The notes below the pieces were generated by a model. The model saw nothing but the letters and a program-made list of their open reading frames with translations. It did not search any database and was not told the origin of the DNA. Below are positions 24,139-31,977 of a stretch of 64,000 bases of DNA, one piece after another. Position numbers and translations under genes: made by a program. The number at the start of each line of letters is the position of its first letter. Position 1 is the stretch's first letter. Source of the DNA: Ramlibacter sp. (GTDB taxonomy: Bacteria > Pseudomonadota > Gammaproteobacteria > Burkholderiales > Burkholderiaceae_C); NCBI GenBank assembly GCA_019635435.1, contig JAHBZM010000001.1, positions 4,216,001-4,280,000 of the forward strand. Direction: 5' to 3'.

Positions 24139-24477
24139 ATGGCCGTGTTTGATTGGGCCGAGAGCAGCAACCTGAGCCTCGAGGAAGAACCCCGGGTGAA
24201 TGCCACCCAGTTCGGCGACGGCTACGAACAGCGGGCCGCTGACGGCATCAACGCGCTGGTGCAGCGCTGGGACTTGAACTTCGAGGAGGTGGACAACGCC
24301 ATCGCCGACGAGATCATTGCCTTCTTGCGCGCGCGTGCCGGCGTGGAGGCGTTCGACTGGACGCCCAAGTGGGGCACGGTGGCGATCAAGGTGCGGTGCC
24401 CCAAGTGGTCGCGTTCGCCGGACGGAGAGGGGCTCAGCCGCATTGCGGCGCGTTTTCAACAGGTATTCGAGCCATGA
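24139..24477 (+). CDS. Minor tail protein M-like
   Basis: A 112-residue protein with TQFGDGYEQRAADGINALVQ followed by WDLNFEEVDNAIADEIIAFL and EAFDWTPKWGTVAIKVRCP, the hallmark of the lambda gpM/phage_min_tail family. It works at the tail tip. It starts three bases after the tape measure stop and overlaps the gpL-like gene in ATGA. Confidence 0.9.
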   Translation: MAVFDWAESSNLSLEEEPRVNATQFGDGYEQRAADGINALVQRWDLNFEEVDNAIADEIIAFLRARAGVEAFDWTPKWGTVAIKVRCPKWSRSPDGEGLSRIAARFQQVFEP

Positions 24478-25178
24478 CCAATATTGCGGGCGACGTCAGC
24501 CGGCTGGAGATCTCGGCGCCCGTCGAGCTGTACGAGCTGGACGCCGCTGTCGTTGGCGGCGGGGTGCACCGCTTCGCCAACATGACCAATGAGCTGGGCA
24601 CGGCGGTGGTCTGGCAAGGCCAGTCCTACAGCCCGTTTCCCATTGAGGTGACCGGCTTTGAAAACTCCTCCGACGGCCCGCTCGCCCGACCGAGGCTGTC
24701 GGTCTCCAATGTCAACGGCATGGTGGGCGCCCTGATCCGCGACTACCAGCGCCTCGAGGGGGCCAGCTTCATCCGCCGGCGCACGCTCGCCAAGTACCTG
24801 GACGCGGCCAACTTCGCGCTGGGCGTCAACCCCACGGCCGACCCCACGGCGCATTGGCCCGACGAGCTCTGGCTGATTGACCGCGTCGACCAGCGCAACA
24901 AGTCGGTGGTGGTCTGGGAGCTGTGCAGCCCGCTTGACTGGGCCGGGGTGATGCTGCCGCGCCGTCAGATTCTCGCCGCGGCCTGCGCCTGGAGGTACCG
25001 CGGCTCGGAATGCGGCTACACCGGCGGGCCGGTGGCGAAGGCCGATGACTCGGCGACCTCCGACCCGGCGGCTGATTCCTGCGGCCGCCGGCTGACCTCT
25101 TGCAAGCTGCGCTTCGGCGCGACGGCGGAGCTGCCGTTCGGGGGCTTTCCAGGCGCGGGCACCACACGCAACGTATGA
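24474..25178 (+). CDS. Minor tail protein L-like (probable iron-sulfur tip protein)
   Basis: A 234-residue protein starting in an ATGA overlap with the M-like gene. The N-terminal beta domain (LEISAPVELYELDAAVVGGG) precedes a C-terminal part with four cysteines in the contexts AACAWRYRGSECGYTG and DSCGRRLTSCKLRFG. In lambda gpL, four C-terminal cysteines bind a [4Fe-4S] cluster, so the same is likely here. It initiates tail-tip assembly with M, K, I and J. Confidence 0.9.
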   Translation: MTNIAGDVSRLEISAPVELYELDAAVVGGGVHRFANMTNELGTAVVWQGQSYSPFPIEVTGFENSSDGPLARPRLSVSNVNGMVGALIRDYQRLEGASFIRRRTLAKYLDAANFALGVNPTADPTAHWPDELWLIDRVDQRNKSVVVWELCSPLDWAGVMLPRRQILAAACAWRYRGSECGYTGGPVAKADDSATSDPAADSCGRRLTSCKLRFGATAELPFGGFPGAGTTRNV

Positions 25179-25186
25179 GGCAAAAC

Positions 25187-25918
25187 ATGATTGATATTTC
25201 AGATGCATGGGTCGCCGACCTGGCCGCCCACGCCGAGGCCTGCTACCCGGCCGAGTGCTGCGGCCTGGTGGTTCGCTCAGGTGACCAGGTGGCTTACCGC
25301 CCTTGCGCCAACGTGGCGCAGCGCGGGCAGTCGGAGTTCGAGATCGACCCGCGCGATTGGGCGGCGGCAGAGGACTCGGGCGAAATCCTCGCCGTCTGTC
25401 ACAGCCACCCCGACGAATCGGCCAACCCGAGCATGGCGGATCGCGTGATGTGCGAGCGCTCGGGCCTGCCCTGGATCATCATCGGCTGGCCGAGCCAGGT
25501 GGTGAAGCGCGCAGACCCCACCGGGTGGTCCGCGCCCCTGGTGGGCCGCGAGTTTCACCACGGCGTGCTGGACTGCTACACGTTGATCCAGGACTACTAC
25601 CGCACAGAGCTGGGCCTGACGCTGCCGGACTTCGCGCGCGTAGACGGCTGGTGGGAGCGGGGCCAGAACCTGTACCGCGAGAACTTTGCGGCGGCGGGCT
25701 TCACCGAAGTGAACGACTTGCCCCAGGTGCATGACGTCATCCTGATGCAGGTGCGCTCGGACGTGGAGAACCACGCCGCCGTCGTTCTGGCCGGCGGCCA
25801 GATCCTGCACCATCTGCACGGCCGTCTCAGCTGCAGGGACGTTTACGGCGGATATTGGCAGCGCGTGACCCGCACCGTGCTGCGGCACAACAGCCTGCTG
25901 GCAGGGGCGGCGGCATGA
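25187..25918 (+). CDS. Tail tip protein K-like: JAB metallopeptidase plus NlpC/P60
   Basis: A 243-residue protein. The N-terminal JAB/MPN domain has the zinc motif CHSHPDESANPSMAD (about residues 71-85). The C-terminal NlpC/P60 domain has the catalytic Cys in HGVLDCYTLIQDYY and the His in NHAAVVL. Lambda gpK has the same two domains and is needed for tail tip assembly or peptidoglycan passage. The ATG at 25187 has GAGG six bases upstream; an in-frame ATG at 25175 would give an ATGA overlap with L and is an alternative start. Overlaps the I-like gene by four bases. Confidence 0.9.
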   Translation: MIDISDAWVADLAAHAEACYPAECCGLVVRSGDQVAYRPCANVAQRGQSEFEIDPRDWAAAEDSGEILAVCHSHPDESANPSMADRVMCERSGLPWIIIGWPSQVVKRADPTGWSAPLVGREFHHGVLDCYTLIQDYYRTELGLTLPDFARVDGWWERGQNLYRENFAAAGFTEVNDLPQVHDVILMQVRSDVENHAAVVLAGGQILHHLHGRLSCRDVYGGYWQRVTRTVLRHNSLLAGAAA

Positions 25919-26610
25919 CGGCCGCAGTCTTGCGCGAAGTGCGCCTCTATGGGGAGCTGGGCCGCCGCTTCGGGCGCGTGCACCGGCTGGCCATCTCAAC
26001 GCCGCACGAGGCCGTGCGCGCGCTCAGCGCTACCGTGCGCGGCTTCGCCGACTACCTGTTTGAGCACAACCTGCCGGGCTTTCGCGTGTTCGTTGACCGC
26101 GCGGGCCGCACGCTCGAGCAGCTGCACGAGCCCTTCGGGCGCATGGAAGTCGTGAAGATCGTGCCTGTGATCGCGGGCCGAAAGAGCGGCGCCTTCCAGC
26201 TCATTCTGGCCGGGGTGCTGCTGTTTTTCGGAGCGCCGATGCTTGGCGGCCTGATCAGCAGCACCTCGCTCGGCGGCGCCGTGGCGTCCGTCGGCATGTC
26301 CATTGGCAAGGCGCTGATCCTGGGCGGCGTGCTGCAGCTGCTCAGCCCGCAGCGGCGCGGTGCGGATCTGGCCACGAACGTGGAGAACGCGCCCAGCTAT
26401 GCATTTGACGGCCCGGTGAACCAGACCCAGCAGGGCCTGCCCGTGCCGCTGGTGTACGGGCGCATCATCACCGGCGGCGCGCCGATCTCCAGCGGCCTGC
26501 TGGCCGAGGAACCTGTGCCGGCGGCGGGCGAGGCGGCCACAGAGCAGGAGCTGCCGCCTGAGCAGCCCGCCTATTGGTGGCAATACGACGAAGCGGCGGC
26601 CGGGCCATGA
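25915..26610 (+). CDS. Tail assembly protein I-like
   Basis: A 231-residue protein. The N-terminal ubiquitin-like part (LREVRLYGELGRRFGRVHRL, then HEAVRALSATVRGFADYL) matches the gpI family. A hydrophobic Gly-rich stretch (about residues 95-140) follows, and a C-terminal segment (NQTQQGLPVPLVYGRIITGG) is also typical. It assists assembly of the tip with J and K. Both ends overlap neighbours in ATGA. Confidence 0.88.
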   Translation: MTAAVLREVRLYGELGRRFGRVHRLAISTPHEAVRALSATVRGFADYLFEHNLPGFRVFVDRAGRTLEQLHEPFGRMEVVKIVPVIAGRKSGAFQLILAGVLLFFGAPMLGGLISSTSLGGAVASVGMSIGKALILGGVLQLLSPQRRGADLATNVENAPSYAFDGPVNQTQQGLPVPLVYGRIITGGAPISSGLLAEEPVPAAGEAATEQELPPEQPAYWWQYDEAAAGP

Positions 26611-29600
26611 CGCAGGACACGATCCGCGGGGCAAAAGGCAAAGGCGGCGGCCGCGCGCCAGTGGAGGAACAGGATTCCCTGCGGTCCACCCAGTACGCCG
26701 AGATTCTCGACCTGGTCAGCGAGGGCGAGGTTCAGGGCCTGGTCAACGGCCTGAAGTCGGTCTATCTGGACAAGGTGCCCATTGAAAACCCAGACGGCTC
26801 GCGCAACTTTGAGGGCGTCGAGTTCGCATGGACCAACGGCACGCAGGGGCAGGCGGCGCTGCCCGGCTTCCCCAGCATCCAGAACGAAGTGGCCGTGGGC
26901 CTGATCGTCGCCCCTGACACGCCGGTGGTGCGCAGCATCACGAATGGCGCGGTGGATACGGTGCGTGTCACCGTCGGGATTCCCCAGCTGACTTTCCAGA
27001 ACCCAGAGAACGGCGACCTCGTGGGCACCGAGGTGGAATTCGCCATCGACGTGCAAAGCAACGGCGGCGGCTTTGTCGAGAAGTACAGGACCAAGATCAC
27101 CGGCAAGACCGTGAGCCGCTACCAGCGCGCCGTGCGCCTGGCGTTGAGTGGCCCGCCGCCGTGGGATGTCCGGGTGCGGCGGGTGAGCCCGCCGGCATCG
27201 GGCAGCAATCAGCAAAACGCCATCTGGTTCGACTCCTACACCGAGATCCAGAGCCTGAAGCTGCGCTATCCCAACAGCGTTGTGCACGGCCTGCGCATCA
27301 GCGCGCAGCAGTTCAGCCGGGTGCCGCAGCGCGCCTATGACATGCTGGGCATCCGCGTTCAGGTGCCCGTCAACTACAACGCCTACACGCGGGACTACTC
27401 GGGCACCTGGAACGGCACTTTCAAGACCTCGTGGACCAACAACCCGGCGTGGATTCTGTATGACCTGATCACCAACGCGCGCTACGGCATGGGCGACTAT
27501 GTCGACCCCGCCTTCCACGACAAGTGGAAGCTCTACGAGATCGCCCAGTATTGCGACGAGCTGGTGCCGGACGGCCGGGGCGGGCAGGAGCCGCGCTTCA
27601 CATGCAACCTGGTGCTGGCCAACCGGGTCGAGGCCTTCCGCGCGCTGCAGGATCTGGCGGCCGTGTTCCGCGGGATGATCTTCTGGGCGGCGTCCGCGGT
27701 GCAGTTCTCGCAGGATGCGCCTGCGGACGCACAAATGCAGTTCGCCCCTGCCAACGTGGTCGACGGCGTTTTCACCTACAGCAGCACCAGCTTGAAGCAG
27801 CGCCACAGCGTCGCGCTGGTGTACTGGAACAACCCGGCCGACTTCTATTCGCGCGTTCCCGAGTTGAGCGTTGACGATGAATTGGTCTCGCGCATTGGCC
27901 TGCGCGAGCTCGAGCTGAGCCCGCTGGGCGTGACGTCGCGTGGCCAGGCGGCGCGCATTGGCCGCTGGGCGCTTTACAGCGAACAAAGCGAGTCCGAGAC
28001 CGTGGCTTTTTCCACGGGGCTGGAAGGCGGCGGCGTGCGGCTTGGAGATGTGTTTCAGATCGCTGACCCCAGTGAGTCCGGCGAGCGGATCGGCGGGCGC
28101 GTGGCGTCCGGTACCGCCTCGGCTGTGACATTGGACGCGCCGGTCGCCTTGGAGCCCGGCCTGACCTACCTGCTGACGCTGATGGTGCCCGATCCGTCGG
28201 GCCAGGGGACCTATCTGACCGAGCAGCGGGCGGTCACCAACGCGGCCGGCACCGCGTCGGTGATCAATGTCTCGCCGCCTTTTTCCGAGGCGCCGCCGGC
28301 ACAGACGATCTGGACGCTGGCCTCAGACGCGCTTTACCCGACCACGTGGCGCTGCATCAGCATTCGCCCCAACGGCAAGACCTACGACGTGGTGGGCGTG
28401 GCGCACAACCCCGAGAAGTACCTGGCTGTTGAGCAGGGCCTGGTGCTCGAGCGGCGGCCCACGTCACGACTGGGGGCCGTCTCGCCGGCCCCAACCGACC
28501 TGACGTTCGCAGAGACGGTCTACGATGACCGCGGGGCCTACCGCAGCCGCTTGACCATCGCGTGGTCGCCGACCCGCGGCAACGGCAGCAATCAGCGGTT
28601 CAGAGTGACCTGGTCATGGGAGCACGGCCCGCTGGAGTCGCGGGACACGACTGATCAGACTCTGGACCTCGACGGGCTTGCCCCCGGCCTGGTCGAGGTC
28701 ACGGTTCGCGCGGTGAATGCCGTGGGCACGCTGTCTCCGCCGCTGCGCGGCAGCTTCAACATCCTGGGCCGCAGCACCGCCGCGCCTTTCGACGTTTTCA
28801 ACGTCAGCGCGGCCACCGACGGCACGCGCGTGCTGACGTTCGGGTACACAACCTCGCCCGTTCCCAAGGACTGGCGCGGCGCTGAGGTGCGCTATGTCGC
28901 CGGCACCGTCGGCTCGCCGGACTGGGACACCATGACGCCCCTGCACGCGGCGGGCACCTGGTTCTCGGTCTCGCCGGTCAACATAGGTGAGCCTGCTGGC
29001 GCGGGCACCTTCACATTCGCGGCGCGCTCACGTGACGCCGTCGGGCTGTCGGCGGCAGCGCTATGCACGGTGACCCTGCCGGCCACGGGCCGCATCTTTT
29101 CCCTTGACCTCACGCCCGCGCCCACGCCAACCGGATTCGGGGTTGTCGCTTCGCTGAACAACGTGTGGGTCACTCATGACACGCCCACCTACGCTCAAGG
29201 CCACGGCCACAAAGAGACGGTGCTGTACGGCTACCAATACCCGGGCGGGCCGTTGCCGGTCTTCAACCAGGCCGTCGAGGTAATGCGTTTCACGGGCAAC
29301 ACGGGCATCTTCCCGGTCGCCCCGGGGGACACTTGGCGCTTCTGGATCAAGTGGGTGAGTCAGGACGGCGGGCTGAGCGCGGTGCCGGCCGGCGGCACCA
29401 ACGGCCTGCAGGTCACCGCGGGCCAGCTCGGCGGGCAGAATCTGGCGCCGCTCAGCGTGCTGGCGGCGAACCTTGCGCTCGCGGCGGTCGACCTCGGGAG
29501 CCCCACCGTGACCGGCACGATCACTGACCCGGTGAGGTTCGGCGCGGCGGCCATCGGCTACACGGTCACTCAATACCTTTTGGCGACGTCCGGGGTTATG

Positions 29601-30149
29601 GGCAACCTGCTGGTGGACAACGCGCAGATTGTGAATCTGCACGCCAGCAAGCTCTTCGCCGGCACCGTCACAACAGACAAGCTGGTGGTCGGGGCCGCAA
29701 CGGCCGCCGCCAACGGCCAGGCCATCGGCGCCGTCAATCCGGGGTTTGCCGGCATCTCGAGCGGCTTTCTCGGCTTCACGCCGGCGGTAAGCCTGACGTC
29801 AACGGGCGCGCCAGTCTCGGTGGACGTCACGGGGACGGTCGACGCCATTGCCGAAAACGCGGCTATCGCCTACTGGCAGTACACCATGTACCTGGTCGTT
29901 GACGGGGTCCGGCAGTCCACGATATGGGCGAACGGCTACATGCCGGCGTTTGCCGGCGGGGGCTATCCGCGCCGCGGGTTCCAGCCAGCGGCCATTGTTT
30001 TTCGACACCAGCCGTCGGCCGGCCTGCACAACTACGCGGTCGACGTGTACATCGAGGCCAGAGACGCGACCGGCGCGGCTGTGTCGTTCGGGGCGTATGG
30101 GCAGGTCGGCTGGTACGGCCACGGCCTTGTGATGGAGAACAAGGTATGA
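26607..30149 (+). CDS. Host specificity protein J-like (central tail fibre/tip)
   Basis: A 1180-residue receptor-binding tip protein. The N-terminal gpJ core carries LRSTQYAEILDLVSEGEVQG and VQVPVNYNAYTRDYSG-type sequence followed by TSWTNNPAWILYDLITNARY. The middle holds several fibronectin-III-like sandwiches (about residues 640-860). The C-terminal portion has VDNAQIVNLHASKLFAGTV, a phage fibre stalk pattern, then a beta-rich tip. The C-terminal tip probably sets host range. It overlaps the small gene that follows in ATGA. Confidence 0.92.
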   Translation: MTQDTIRGAKGKGGGRAPVEEQDSLRSTQYAEILDLVSEGEVQGLVNGLKSVYLDKVPIENPDGSRNFEGVEFAWTNGTQGQAALPGFPSIQNEVAVGLIVAPDTPVVRSITNGAVDTVRVTVGIPQLTFQNPENGDLVGTEVEFAIDVQSNGGGFVEKYRTKITGKTVSRYQRAVRLALSGPPPWDVRVRRVSPPASGSNQQNAIWFDSYTEIQSLKLRYPNSVVHGLRISAQQFSRVPQRAYDMLGIRVQVPVNYNAYTRDYSGTWNGTFKTSWTNNPAWILYDLITNARYGMGDYVDPAFHDKWKLYEIAQYCDELVPDGRGGQEPRFTCNLVLANRVEAFRALQDLAAVFRGMIFWAASAVQFSQDAPADAQMQFAPANVVDGVFTYSSTSLKQRHSVALVYWNNPADFYSRVPELSVDDELVSRIGLRELELSPLGVTSRGQAARIGRWALYSEQSESETVAFSTGLEGGGVRLGDVFQIADPSESGERIGGRVASGTASAVTLDAPVALEPGLTYLLTLMVPDPSGQGTYLTEQRAVTNAAGTASVINVSPPFSEAPPAQTIWTLASDALYPTTWRCISIRPNGKTYDVVGVAHNPEKYLAVEQGLVLERRPTSRLGAVSPAPTDLTFAETVYDDRGAYRSRLTIAWSPTRGNGSNQRFRVTWSWEHGPLESRDTTDQTLDLDGLAPGLVEVTVRAVNAVGTLSPPLRGSFNILGRSTAAPFDVFNVSAATDGTRVLTFGYTTSPVPKDWRGAEVRYVAGTVGSPDWDTMTPLHAAGTWFSVSPVNIGEPAGAGTFTFAARSRDAVGLSAAALCTVTLPATGRIFSLDLTPAPTPTGFGVVASLNNVWVTHDTPTYAQGHGHKETVLYGYQYPGGPLPVFNQAVEVMRFTGNTGIFPVAPGDTWRFWIKWVSQDGGLSAVPAGGTNGLQVTAGQLGGQNLAPLSVLAANLALAAVDLGSPTVTGTITDPVRFGAAAIGYTVTQYLLATSGVMGNLLVDNAQIVNLHASKLFAGTVTTDKLVVGAATAAANGQAIGAVNPGFAGISSGFLGFTPAVSLTSTGAPVSVDVTGTVDAIAENAAIAYWQYTMYLVVDGVRQSTIWANGYMPAFAGGGYPRRGFQPAAIVFRHQPSAGLHNYAVDVYIEARDATGAAVSFGAYGQVGWYGHGLVMENKV

Positions 30150-30355
30150 AGTACACCGTCTATGACCAGGTCTCGGGCCGCATCACGCGCTGGGGCGACT
30201 GCGAGGCAGCGGACATTGATCACCAGGCCGGCAGCGGGCAAAGCGTGATTGCCGGCGTGCACGCAAGCCCGGCCGACAGCAAAGTCGTTGACGGCGCCGT
30301 CGTCGACATGAGCGAGAGCGAGCGCGCCGACTATGCCGCTCAGCGCGCCGGGTAG
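30146..30355 (+). CDS. Small protein after gpJ (fibre accessory type)
   Basis: A 69-residue protein starting in an ATGA overlap with gpJ. The beginning YTVYDQVSGRITRWGDC and a short helical, acidic C-terminus (MSESERADYAAQRAG) are typical of small proteins encoded after J in siphovirus tail clusters. They may be chaperones or tip components. It is the last gene of late block two; its stop abuts palindrome C. Confidence 0.65.
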   Translation: MKYTVYDQVSGRITRWGDCEAADIDHQAGSGQSVIAGVHASPADSKVVDGAVVDMSESERADYAAQRAG

Positions 30356-30367
30356 TAAAGCGCTTTA
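30356..30367. promoter_or_regulatory. Late-operon palindrome, copy C (TAAAGCGCTTTA)
   Basis: Identical to copies A and B; it begins one base after the stop of the preceding gene and is followed after two bases by TTGATG. It precedes the Com/ATPase-GNAT/formyltransferase cassette, which implies that the cassette is expressed late, as com-mom is in Mu. Confidence 0.7.
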
Positions 30368-30376
30368 GGTTGATGC

Positions 30377-30405
30377 CCGGGCGGCAATGCGGAATGATCG
30401 CCCGG
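30377..30405 (+). other. GC-rich dyad downstream of palindrome C
   Basis: CCGGGCG (30377-30383) pairs with CGCCCGG (30399-30405). Its right arm ends 38 bp after the palindrome, matching the position of the dyads after copies A and B. Here it is not followed by a start codon but by an A-rich stretch. Confidence 0.5.
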
Positions 30406-30525
30406 CCAAAGAAAAAAAAGACAGGGCGAGTGCCCACGGTGCGCTAACACCTTGAACACCCGCCTCAGCCGTGCTTGCACACGGCATCAGCCGAAGACCC
30501 TGCCACCTGTACAGGCCGGGGCATT
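30406..30525 (+). promoter_or_regulatory. Structured leader upstream of com
   Basis: No gene is visible in these 120 bases. An A-run (30408-30418) is followed by a small hairpin GGGC-GAGT-GCCC (30424-30435) and a second one with arms GCCGTG (30468-30473) and CACGGC (30480-30485). A structured leader ahead of com recalls the translational control of mom by Com in Mu. Whether Com binds here is unknown. Confidence 0.4.
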
Positions 30526-30735
30526 ATGGACGATGCCGAGATGGACGAAATTCGATGCGGCCGCTGCAGCAAGAAGCTGGCGGCCGGTGAGTATGTGAAG
30601 CTGCAGATCAAGTGCCCGCGTTGCGGCGCGCTCAATGAGTTTTTGAGGGTCGAGAGCCCCACCCCCGCGCGCCTCGAGCGCCAAGGCAAGGATGCCCATG
30701 ACGACGGCGAAGCTCGACCCCAAGGCCCCCGGTAA
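30526..30735 (+). CDS. com: Com-like zinc-finger translational regulator
   Basis: A 69-residue protein with two CxxC pairs, IRCGRCSKKL and IKCPRCGALNEFL, exactly the pattern of Mu Com. In Mu, Com binds mom mRNA and opens its translation start. I place the start at the ATG at 30526 (GGGG upstream); the ATG at 30541 would give a form beginning MDEIRCGRC, closest to Mu Com. The frame is open back to 30475. It overlaps the next small gene by 38 bases. The downstream gene that Com would control is the ATPase-GNAT fusion rather than a classic mom. Confidence 0.85.
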   Translation: MDDAEMDEIRCGRCSKKLAAGEYVKLQIKCPRCGALNEFLRVESPTPARLERQGKDAHDDGEARPQGPR

Positions 30736-30859
30736 AAACGGGTTCAAATACAAACAGCAGTACGGCATCGTTGTCATCTGCGACGACGAAAGGCGCCAGG
30801 CACAAACCTACGAGCGTTTGCGCAAGCTGGGCCTCAAGCTCAAGGTAGTCGCAGTATGA
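30698..30859 (+). CDS. 53-residue conserved-looking basic protein in the modification cassette
   Basis: This frame starts inside com and ends in an ATGA overlap with the ATPase-GNAT gene, so all three are translationally coupled. The product is basic at the N-terminus (KLDPKAPGKNGFKYKQQYG), then has a beta-alpha-beta pattern (IVVICDDERRQAQTYERLRK followed by LGLKLKVVAV). The codon pattern and tight coupling argue that it is real despite its size. Similar tiny proteins occur in phage cassettes near DNA-modification genes, as I recall. Function unknown; a partner subunit of the ATPase-GNAT is possible. Confidence 0.65.
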   Translation: MTTAKLDPKAPGKNGFKYKQQYGIVVICDDERRQAQTYERLRKLGLKLKVVAV

Positions 30860-31977
30860 AGATCGACGTTCACCACACCTGCGCCGACGCCGGCAGCTAC
30901 CGGGCGGCTCGCGTCAAAAGCCTTTTCAACGTCGAAAGCGGCGCCGAGTTCCGCCTGCAGGCAGAACTGCCGCTCGAGGCCAGGCCCTGGGCCATTGGCA
31001 TCGTGGTCGGCCCATCCGGGTCGGGCAAAACGTCCGTCGGCAGGGCCGTCTTTGGCCCCAAGGCCATGTGGGCCCCGCGTTGGCCCAGCGGCGCCCCCGT
31101 GATTGACGCCATTGCCCCCGCTGGCCCCTTCGACGCGGTGCCGGCGGCGCTGTCGGCCGTTGGGCTGGGCAGCGTGCCGGCATGGCTGCGCCCCTACCGG
31201 GTTCTGAGCCAGGGCGAGCAGTTCCGGGCGAGCCTGGCCAGGCTGGTCTGCGAGGCCCCCAAGCGGGCCGTGGTTGACGAGTTCACCAGCGTGGTCGACC
31301 GGCAGATCGCCCAGGTCGGCGCGCTGGCCTTCGGCAAGGCCTGGCGCCGCACCGGCGGGCAGTGCGTGCTGCTGAGCTGCCACTACGACGTGCTCGACTG
31401 GCTGCAGCCGGACTGGGTGTTTGACACGGCCACCGGCCGCTTTTCATGGGGGTCACTTTGGCGTCGACCTCAGATCGAGCTTGCCATCGAGCAAACCGAC
31501 GGTGCCTGGTGGCCGCTTTTCGAGCCGCATCACTATTTGAAGCTGCCGCGGATGGTCGGCGCGAGCTACTACGTGGGCCTGGTCAACGGCCTGCCGGTGG
31601 CCCATTTGGCGGTCAGCACCCGCCCCGGCCTGATCGAGGCCCGGGCCTGCCGCTTGGTGGTCATGCCCGAATGGCAGGGCGCCGGCGTGGGCATGCGCTT
31701 TCTCAACGCCGTGTGCGCCGCGTGGCTGGCCGGCCGGAACCGGTACGCCAAGCCCATGCGCTCCCTGTTCCATACCAGTCACCCTGGTCTGGCCGCCGCA
31801 TTGCGGCGCGACCCGGATTGGACGCAAGTTTCCGGCTTTCTGGTGGGGTCAAGCCGCGCCAGGTGCGCCGCGTCAATCCTCCGCTCTGGCGCCAAGCTCG
31901 GCTTCAGCGGCGGCGGGGGCTACGGCGGCCACTTCCGGGCGGTCCAGGGGTTCCGCTATCTGGGGGGCGCAGCGTGA
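30856..31977 (+). CDS. ABC-type ATPase fused to a GNAT domain (COG2401-like, Mom-position)
   Basis: A 373-residue protein. The N-terminal ABC ATPase has Walker A GPSGSGKT (52-59), signature LSQGEQ (117-122), Walker B RAVVDE (137-142) and H-loop His176 (LLSCHYD). The C-terminal half (about 205-373) is a GNAT fold with the acyl-CoA motif VVMPEWQGAGVGMRFLN (268-284). This matches the ABC-ATPase-plus-acetyltransferase arrangement of COG2401. Mu Mom is itself a GNAT-fold DNA-modifying enzyme encoded after com, so this protein occupies the Mom slot. It has no membrane partner. It may modify DNA bases late in infection to evade restriction; the chemistry is unknown. Confidence 0.85.
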   Translation: MKIDVHHTCADAGSYRAARVKSLFNVESGAEFRLQAELPLEARPWAIGIVVGPSGSGKTSVGRAVFGPKAMWAPRWPSGAPVIDAIAPAGPFDAVPAALSAVGLGSVPAWLRPYRVLSQGEQFRASLARLVCEAPKRAVVDEFTSVVDRQIAQVGALAFGKAWRRTGGQCVLLSCHYDVLDWLQPDWVFDTATGRFSWGSLWRRPQIELAIEQTDGAWWPLFEPHHYLKLPRMVGASYYVGLVNGLPVAHLAVSTRPGLIEARACRLVVMPEWQGAGVGMRFLNAVCAAWLAGRNRYAKPMRSLFHTSHPGLAAALRRDPDWTQVSGFLVGSSRARCAASILRSGAKLGFSGGGGYGGHFRAVQGFRYLGGAA

